From Phanerochaete sordida (lineage: Eukaryota; Basidiomycota; Agaricomycetes; Polyporales; Phanerochaetaceae): 64,000 nucleotides of DNA. Below are positions 57,319 to 64,000 of this stretch, piece after piece. The notes below the pieces were generated by a model. It saw nothing but the letters and a program-made list of their open reading frames with translations. It was not told the DNA's origin and searched no databases. Location: NCBI GenBank assembly GCA_019973155.2, contig BPQB01000098.1, forward strand, positions 47,943-111,942, written 5' to 3'. Numbering within the stretch: the first letter of the stretch is position 1; the number at the start of each line of letters is the position of its first letter. The position numbers and the translations under genes are program-made.

Positions 57319-58202
57319 TGCAGGCGTCGCGGAGGGTGTTGGACGTTCAGGAGAAGGAGTCGTGTTTGCTGCGCGGAGAGGAGGTGCGGCGAGTATAAGG
57401 CTGTAGTTTAAGGCAAGGTGAGTCGAACTGAATACACCCCAGGAACAGCTGTCATGACAAAGCGCGGGGGCGTTGAACGCGCACTGGGCACGCTTGTGTC
57501 GGGGTTTACTTCCGCAGGCACGGCTCCGCGTTTAGTGTCACGGCAAGGCTGGGCCCAGACGATGGTGGCGTCACGGACGCTGGCGGAAGTGCCGATCTCA
57601 GTCACGTTTGAAACAGGAGCTGTGCCGGAGAGGGGTCCGTTGCGCGGCGGGGCGGCGCAGGCGCAGACGGTGGGTCAAGGACGTGGTGGGAGGTCAAGGA
57701 GAGGGTGCGATGGCGGGTGCAGTTTGGGCTGCAGCGACGCGGGGGTGTTCCACGCTGTGCAGGAAGATCGTGGCGATCGGGGCTGGCGCAGACGCCGATG
57801 TGAAGTGGGCCACTGTCACGATGTCGTGTTGCGGGGGACGGGCCCAAAACGGAGCCATGCGCAGCAGAACAAGCTCCTCCGACGCCATCTTCACTCCGTT
57901 ATCGCGCGAAGTTCCCGCGAGACGTTTCTTGCATGCTCTCACATCACTGAGAGAAAACAGCCTGTTTGCAAGAGCATGTCTGGGACACGAACAGTCTGGC
58001 GTCGCCGACCAGCCGAAGACCCTCTCACCTGGATAACGTCAGCCCTTCCAGTCCGTCACTTCCGGCACACCGCAGCGCGCAGGCACACGCCGCACAGCCC
58101 GCCGGCGCCAATCCTCGAGTCAGCGAAATTTTGGCGGGGGACGCGCCGCCGCGAGGCAGCTCAGGTCAAATACGCAGGCAAAGCCATGACTCAGCCACAG
58201 CA
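57319..58202. other. Upstream region of arrestin copy 2 and 3' flank of the F-box-like gene
   Basis: Contains the promoter blocks shared with copy 1. Long plus-strand ORFs here (57418-58542, 57966-59453) are antisense or GC shadows with no domain. Confidence 0.5.
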
Positions 58203-59403
58203 CTACTCGAGGACGTCGACCGCAAAGTCGGACATGGAGCGGATGCCGAGCACGACGCCGGAGCGCGCGCACGCAGCGCCGAAGCGCGCGAGGTCCGCGC
58301 GCACGAGCTCGGGCAGCACGACGGTGATGCGGCGGAGCGCGCGACGCGTCCCAGGCGGCGCCGCGACGGCGTCGGAGAACGCGTCGCACGGGAACGGCAC
58401 GTTTCCGGGCGCGGGGATGTGCACGACGCCCATCCCGAGCGCCCCTGGCGCAAACACGCTCCCGTCGATGCCCCACACGAGCGTGAGCTCCTCGACTGCG
58501 GACGGAAGCCGTGCGAGGAGATCTGGCGTAAAGCTGCCGTAGCCGCAGTGCAGGCCCGTCAGGCGTGGGAGGTGCTGCACGAGGTCGTCCATGAACGGCT
58601 CGAGCGCGACGCGGTGGCGGGACGTGATCGAGAGGTGCTTGAGGGCCGGTGCGTGCCGCGCCATCCGCGCGACCCACTGCGGAATGTCGTCGGGGTGCAG
58701 GTGGTACGTCGTCTCGAGGTCGAACCGCTCGAGCACCGCCGGGTCCAGCACGTCCAGCAGCGACGCGAGCTGCCCGAGGCGCACCGCGCCATCGACCGCG
58801 ACGCTGAGCCGCCGCAGCCGCGCCGCGCCCGCGAAGCGCACGGTGCCAAACGACAGCCCGAGGTTGAGCGACAGCGCGCGCAGCGCCGGCCGCGCGAGCC
58901 ACTCCTCGATCTGCGCCGCGAACACGAGGTTCGTCGAGCGCACGACGAGCGCGGGCGCGTCGCGCGCGGCGGGGCACCGCAGCGCGTCGCGGCACAGCGC
59001 CATGTCGCTGAACGCCGCGAACGCGACCGACCGCAGCGCGCCCGCCGGCAGCAGCGCGAGCCACCGGAACGTCGGGTAGTACACCGTGCCCTCGTCCCCG
59101 CGCCGCAGCCACAGGTGCCGCACCCGCCCACGCAGCGGCGCGCTGCCGTACAGCGTGCGCTCCAGCGCGAACACGCCCCGCGAGCGCAGGTCCATGTGCA
59201 CACGCCGGTACAGCCCCTCCTGCGCCGCATTGAGCCAGCCGTGGCACGCGAGCGCCATCGCCGCGAGGTCGGGCTTCCACAGGTAGAAGGCGATCTCGAG
59301 CAGGATGTCGTCGTTGGCCCGTTGCGCAGCGGAGGGCGATGCGTGCGATGTCCTGCGCGGTCGTCAACGCTGCGAATCCGATGCTTATCGTGGGAGCTTA
59401 CAT
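58203..59403 (-). CDS. F-box-like protein, lineage-specific family, member 3; start codon apparently split by an intron
   Basis: Third member of the family at 42206 and 43776, on the opposite strand 14 kb away and much more GC-rich. The main exon (58203-59352) reads ANDDILLEIAFYLWKPDLAA, ALACHGWLNAAQEGLYRRV, then LRR-like structure and the family blocks FMDDLVQHLPRLTGLHCGYG, AVEELTLVWGIDGSV and GNVPFPCDAFSDA. Upstream in frame there is a TGA inside the intron and no ATG in the main exon before the F-box except an internal Met. A 49-nt intron (59353-59401, GTAAGC...GCGCAG) joins 'AT' at 59402-59403 to 'G', which creates the ATG of MTSHASPSAAQR. Stop TAG 58205-58203. Confidence 0.72.
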
Positions 59404-59729
59404 CAGGAAGGCAGTTGCAGAGATTTGGGATACAGGTTGCTACGTCCCTTTGAAACCTTGTAACGTCTTCAAGGTTCCGATAGCGGTGTCCGTGCAGGAG
59501 TGAGAACAAGTTCAACAAGATCCCGCGCTTACAGCTAGCGCTATCAGGCGCGTATAACGTGGGCCAGTATAGTATTTCTCTTGCCAGAAAAAATCGTTCA
59601 CGTCCTAGTCTATATGCAAGCATAGAAAACGACGAATGTATCATACACAATCCAAAGCGCAGCGCGCAGTCTAAATTACACGATCCGAGATTATCGTAAA
59701 ACCACAGCAGCCCACAGCCCACGCGCCCC
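59404..59729. other. Intergenic stretch
   Basis: 5' flank of the F-box-like gene and 3' flank of the phosphodiesterase gene; no other feature supported. Confidence 0.45.
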
Positions 59730-61876
59730 TCAGAAATACTTGTCCCAGAAGCCCCTCGTCCCGTTCGTCGCGGCGGCCCGGCCCTCGATGCCGAGCAGCT
59801 TTACCATCAGGCTGTAGATCTCGACGTTCTGGAACGTGTCCATCACGTACGTGTCGTTCGCGGTCGAGTGCCAGCCCAGGTTCGGGCGCAGGAGGCGCCG
59901 CTTGAAGAACCGGCTGTCGTCCGTCTGCTTGATCGCCTTCACGACGGACGAGAACGGGCCGTGCGCGACGAACATCGCGTGCATCGACGGCTCCGCGTTG
60001 TCGTAGCCGTGGCTCTGCGGGGAGGCATCAGTGATGTACGACGTTGGTGGGCAGACAGGAACGTACGCCTTTGTTCAGCCCTGTATCATTCGTGACGCGG
60101 TCGGTGAGGACGTAGCCAATGCGCGGGACGACGTAGATCGGAGCAATGCGTTCGTTGTAGGAGAAATGGTAGCGCGAGGGCATCGTGTCGTGCGTGAAGA
60201 CGTCGAACTTGCCACTGCTAGCGACAGCAGCCTGGGTGAGCACGTCGAGGTAGTAAGAGGTGTTGGCCTTGGGCGAGAACCGGAGACCCATCGCAGGCCA
60301 GCCTGGAGAGGCCGCTCAATATCTAGGAGCACGGGAAGGTTGCAGAGAGTAACTCACCGTCAACGTGCTCAAGCTCCCGGAAGCCGTCGCCCAGAATGTC
60401 GTCGATGTAGATGAAGTCAGGGTGGCTGGTGTCGGTCATGCCGTGATCGCTCACGAAGACGACGTCGATGATGTCCGTCAGGTTCCTGGCTTCCAGAGAA
60501 TCGTGGATGTCCTTCGCAAAGACGTCAACTTGCTTGAGGACGCGCTTCACAATTTATCATGAGTTGAGGTCACGGAGACTGAAAGGTTGGAGAGCATACA
60601 TTCACAAGGTCGGACTTGGGACCCGCCAAGTGACCCGCTTGATCAAGGGAAGGTTCGTACGCTGACAGAGGGTTAGTCGGTCCGTCGGTGAGAGTGGCAG
60701 GCAACATACCCATTATCAGCTGGGGACGCTTCTCCAGAGGAAGGTCGATCCATTCCATAATTTGATCATGCTTCTCTTTCAGCGGTACGTGATCCTAAAG
60801 ACATTAGTGCATGAGTAAGACGATGCCTAATGCCAAGATGGTCGCGTACCTTCCACGGGACGAAGTACGTCGGCTCTACTCCTCTGCGCGTGACAGGAGG
60901 ACCCGGCCTGAAACAACCTTAAAGTTATGCATGCGCCGAATTATAGGGAACGTACCACATCAAGTTCGCGGTGACGATCCCCGCGTTCTCCGCAGTCTCC
61001 CACATCTGCACGCAGCGTTAGCTTCATTACCCCGTACGGAGAAGAGGCACGCACTGGTTCACCAAACCACCATGAAGAGTTCCAGCACGATTCGACGCGG
61101 TTGTAGTGGAACTCGGAGTGACTTTGTGGATCCCAGAAGTTCTGCAGGCATGGTCAGGAGTGAACTTGCTTCACGCGAGCATGCGTACGTTTGCTACGAT
61201 ACCGTGAGACTCGGCATAGAGACCAGTCCTAGAATGAGTCAGTCCAGAGCTATACGAAATGTTAAGTGTGCTCACATTAGTGCCCAATGGTTGCTGCATT
61301 GCAACGAAGCCATCAGCATTGACTCTCAGACTTGCGTACGGTCACATACGGGAATGTCAAAGTCTGCAGCGAGGTGAGCTCGGAGACAGCAGTATTACAG
61401 GATGTAAGCACGCACTGGGAACACGGGCCTCATAGACTTGGCACGGAGGCCCTTCTTCGCAATTGCCAGCAAGTGCGGGGTCAGTCCGCGGTCCAGATAG
61501 TCCGCTCTGGCCTCGAGGTGAGCATGAACGCAGGAGAGCATATACAGCGCACGCACCGGAGGCCGTCAATAGAGACAATTAGAGACGTCTTCCTGAACTG
61601 GTGCGTGCCGTTGCTCCGTAGCTTCTGACTGTTGAAGTCCGCGACCGGTCTGGGCGCTCTCAGTCCGAAGTACAAGGAAGGCACCGCGATAGCAGAGAGG
61701 ATGAGCGCAATGAGGGTAATAGAGCAGCATTTCCGCCTGCGAGAGCTCGACGCCGACGGGAGCGGCTCATCTTGGACGGAGAGGTCGTCGTCGCCCTCGT
61801 CCCAGAGCAGCCCTTTGCGCTCGTCGGACGTGTCAGGCTGGCCCGTGGACAGCGGGAGTCCCTTCGTGTCTTTCAT
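59730..61876 (-). CDS. Type II membrane nucleotide pyrophosphatase/phosphodiesterase (NPP family)
   Basis: Hydrolyses pyrophosphate or phosphodiester bonds of extracellular or lumenal nucleotides; alkaline-phosphatase superfamily, two zinc ions. The ATG at 61876 gives a cytosolic N-terminus, RRRKCC, one TM helix (SITLIALILSAIAVPSLYFG), then the catalytic domain: TSLIVSIDGLR with the first metal-binding Asp, YLDRGLTPHLLAIAKKGLRA, PVFP-TLTFPNHWALM with the nucleophilic Thr (coded across introns near 61420-61260), GLYAESHGIV, FWDPQSHSEFHYN, AYEPSLDQAGHLAGP, VFVSDHGMTDTSHPDFIYID, and the last exon NHGYDNAEPSMHAMFVAHGP ending GFWDKYF (TGA 59732-59730). All metal-ligand motifs are present. About ten introns. 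Confidence 0.88.
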
Positions 61877-62318
61877 GAAGTGCAGATCGTAGTTTGTCTC
61901 GTGATGGCTGGTAGACAGTGCGCCGAGACCGTGGAGAACGGCGACCGGAGGTCTGGGAACGTTGGCGAGGCGAAGCAGCGGGGGGCGGGACCAAAGCGTA
62001 TCGGGTTGGGAAATAGGCGCGCACTAGTGATGGCGGGGCTGTTCCCGTTTAGGCAAGTATTTAGGTTGTACTCGCTGCGCGCCTTTCCGGTGACTCGCAA
62101 GTGACTCGGCTTGATTTTATCCGCGACCCTAATTCCACTGCTACTGAGTGTGACTGAGTACTGAGTCACAAGCACCCTGGACTCGAGTCAAGCCCTGTCT
62201 TCAACATCCAGCGTCCGAACTTGAATTTGAAAAGCCAAGCAACAAAAACATAACCTGCTCTAGCTGGCAGGCTGCTGCTCACCGGCACCACGCTTATCGT
62301 CCACAACAGTCTCTCGCG
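61877..62318. other. Divergent promoter region
   Basis: Lies between the phosphodiesterase (leftward) and the F-box gene (rightward). It contains tandem GACTGAGT/GAGTCAC-like strings at about 62140-62170. No gene supported. Confidence 0.45.
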
Positions 62319-63719
62319 ATGTATCACCTCGAACATGACACGCACGCAGACATAGAGAGGCCCATAATCTTGTCAAATACTTGGGCCACGTCATCCACGC
62401 CGCCTCCCCTCCCAGACGAAATATTATACGAAGTCTTGGACCATCTCATCCTAAACGACTCAAAAGATGTCATCAAGCCATGCTCCGTGGTCTGCCGTCG
62501 CTGGTGCAACCATGTAACCCCTCATCTCTTCCGCCGCCTCTCATGGCCGCCCTGCTACAACACGTGGTTTCGAATCTTCAGCGACCACGTCCCGCCTGGC
62601 TTCACGGGCGGCTGGTACACCTGCGATTGCGAGGTCAATGCAACCCTGGAAGTGCTTCGCGAGCACCTTGCAGCGTCCCATCGTGTACGCACGGCTGTCC
62701 GGGAGTTCCGCATCGGCGCTCGATGCTTTTGGGGCGATGGTCCACCGTTCGAGCTCGCTACACTGCGTGCGACCATCGAGCTGTTGCCTTCTCTGGATGC
62801 TCTACGGCTGAAAGACCTCGGCTACGCGCCTGCCATAACAGAGGTTTTGCCACTCTTCCCGTCACGCACCCTCACAGAGCTCACCATTGCCGACGATACG
62901 CGGTGGCCCGCCGAAGCCCTCCTAGGGCTCTTCGCCAGCGTCGAACGCGTCGTCCTCACCAGCTTCGACGTTGCGTACGACCCCCCGCTCCACCGCAGTA
63001 GCGCATATATCATGACGTCCGTGCACACCCTCTTCGTCTCCTTCCTGGAGAAAGACGGCTACGCGGGGTGGACCGGCCTCGATAATACACATTGCACGAC
63101 CTTCACCGCACACGTCGCGCCCGCGTCCGTCCGCAAGCTTGTGATGTGCAACCCACCCGCGCGGCACCTCGACGAGCTCGTACACCCATGGCCGGCTCTG
63201 CGATCGTACGCATACACCGTCGGGGCGCACACGCCGCGGCTCGCGCCGGAGGCTGCACGCACGCTGTCGTCGCTCGCGCTCGGCGTGCGTCTCGCGCAGT
63301 TCGAGGACTACGGCGAGGAGCGCAGCGTGGAGGAGTGGCTCGGCGAGGGGTGGGATGCGCTGCTGCGCGACCTCCGGGAGACGAACGCGCCGGAGATCCG
63401 CAAGCTGACCGTCGTCTTTATCCTCGGCTCGGACGCAGCGAGGAATTCGCTCGCCAACTTCAAGGACGCGCTCGCGTCGAAGGGTTGGCAGAGCTTAGAG
63501 GACATTCTGTGTCGTAGGTTCTCGCGGCTGCACAAGCTACAGATACGGGTCGGTGCGTATGCGAGCGCGACACTGCGCGAGGAAGTCCTCAACCAATGGG
63601 GTGATGGTGTTGGCGAGGTCTCTCGGAGCGTGTTGTCGACGACGGCGGCGGCGATGCTGGAAGGTGGCGGTCTCTCGTGGAAATTCACCTCGAAATCGTT
63701 AGCAAGCTTGTGGCTTTGA
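62319..63719 (+). CDS. F-box protein of a different subfamily (466 aa, single exon)
   Basis: From the ATG at 62319 (MYHLEHDTHADIERP) to TGA at 63717-63719. A proper F-box lies at about residues 29-75: PPPLPDEILYEVLDHLIL, VIKPCSVVCRRWCNHVTPHL. The remainder is LRR-like with irregular repeats (SLDALRLKDLGYAP; SRTLTELTIADDTRW; VRKLVMCNPPARHLDELV). It lacks the FMDDL / GIDG / PFP blocks of the three other F-box-like genes here and belongs to the common agaricomycete F-box group that starts LPxEIxxxVxDHL. Substrate unknown. Confidence 0.78.
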   Translation: MYHLEHDTHADIERPIILSNTWATSSTPPPLPDEILYEVLDHLILNDSKDVIKPCSVVCRRWCNHVTPHLFRRLSWPPCYNTWFRIFSDHVPPGFTGGWYTCDCEVNATLEVLREHLAASHRVRTAVREFRIGARCFWGDGPPFELATLRATIELLPSLDALRLKDLGYAPAITEVLPLFPSRTLTELTIADDTRWPAEALLGLFASVERVVLTSFDVAYDPPLHRSSAYIMTSVHTLFVSFLEKDGYAGWTGLDNTHCTTFTAHVAPASVRKLVMCNPPARHLDELVHPWPALRSYAYTVGAHTPRLAPEAARTLSSLALGVRLAQFEDYGEERSVEEWLGEGWDALLRDLRETNAPEIRKLTVVFILGSDAARNSLANFKDALASKGWQSLEDILCRRFSRLHKLQIRVGAYASATLREEVLNQWGDGVGEVSRSVLSTTAAAMLEGGGLSWKFTSKSLASLWL

Positions 63720-63887
63720 GTAGAGATACAGTACATGAAGGCAATATATACTCCCACGCATGTAAAACGCGTACTGAGTTAATCCTCCACTGGGGACTGA
63801 AATGCATCGAATGACACGGGCAGTATAGCAGAGGAGGCTTTACCACTCGATATCACTGATCCTGTAGGTCCCATAGTGGTTGAGGGT

Positions 63888-64000
63888 CCGGTCCTTAGGA
63901 CCGGCTAGGACTGAGACTAGGACCGAGACCGGACTGCTCAGGACCGCTGGCAGTCCTAGTCCTAACCGGTCCAGTCCCAGTCCCAGTCCTCGGTCCTGGC
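63888..64000. repeat. Palindromic GGACCG/GGACTG repeat, runs off the right edge
   Basis: Starts with a perfect 7-bp inverted repeat CCGGTCC-TTA-GGACCGG (63888-63904). It continues as spaced GGACTG/GGACCG hexamers to about 63945, then switches strand to AGTCC/GGTCC units. The two halves are thus inverted around about 63950 and could form one large imperfect hairpin. It continues beyond the window. Confidence 0.7.

Noticed and set aside
57966..59453. 495-codon ORF on the plus strand
   Set aside because: Fully antisense to F-box-like member 3; Arg/Glu/His/Pro-rich shadow of GC-rich codons.
58120..59722. Long minus-strand ORFs of 415 and 387 codons
   Set aside because: Out-of-frame shadows of the F-box-like gene; only the 58203 frame contains F-box and family motifs.

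Overview
The window is nuclear DNA of a filamentous basidiomycete fungus, most likely a wood-decay polypore-type agaricomycete. The genes are packed on both strands and broken by many 45-70 nt GT-AG introns. The gene families are agaricomycete-typical: DUF6593-like and DUF6534-like proteins, expanded F-box proteins, an NRPS-like adenylation-thiolation-reductase enzyme, membrane-anchored pepsins, small secreted Cys-rich proteins and a basidiomycete-type Cre1. Codon usage is GC-rich, and several 'long antisense ORFs' are only shadows of it.

Left part (1-18.4 kb): a secreted serine carboxypeptidase running off the left edge; a mitochondrial-type family X DNA polymerase that has lost its catalytic aspartates; the queuosine-salvage glycosylase Qng1; an intact, apparently very young non-autonomous LTR element coding only for Gag, with an unusual array of mini-hairpins in its leader; a small gene with an 11-nt microexon; an unrecognised protein made of two repeats; the SNF5-type chromatin remodelling subunit; a PNPOx-like/ferredoxin-reductase-like fusion flavoprotein; and two tandem auxin-efflux-carrier-family transporters.

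Middle (18.4-45.6 kb): a 5.5-kb gene-poor stretch, then cre1 (carbon catabolite repressor), a head-to-head pair of membrane-anchored aspartic proteases, a DUF6593-like gene, dynactin p62, a two-TM protein with PY motifs, the A-T-R carboxylic-acid reductase, two tandem F-box-like paralogues and a small secreted protein. Several of these belong to extracellular nutrition (carboxypeptidase, pepsins, secreted protein) and its control (Cre1), but nothing shows that they form one regulon.

Right part (45.6-64 kb): a gene-poor stretch, a DUF6534-like membrane protein, two tandem arrestin-related adaptors inside a duplicated segment whose flanks are still recognisable, a third member of the same F-box-like family (start codon apparently split by an intron), a type II membrane nucleotide pyrophosphatase/phosphodiesterase, a further F-box protein, and a palindromic GGACCG-type repeat at the right edge.

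Exon borders were placed by eye from GT/AG signals and protein continuity. Outer coordinates are good where start and stop are stated; internal borders are approximate unless given.
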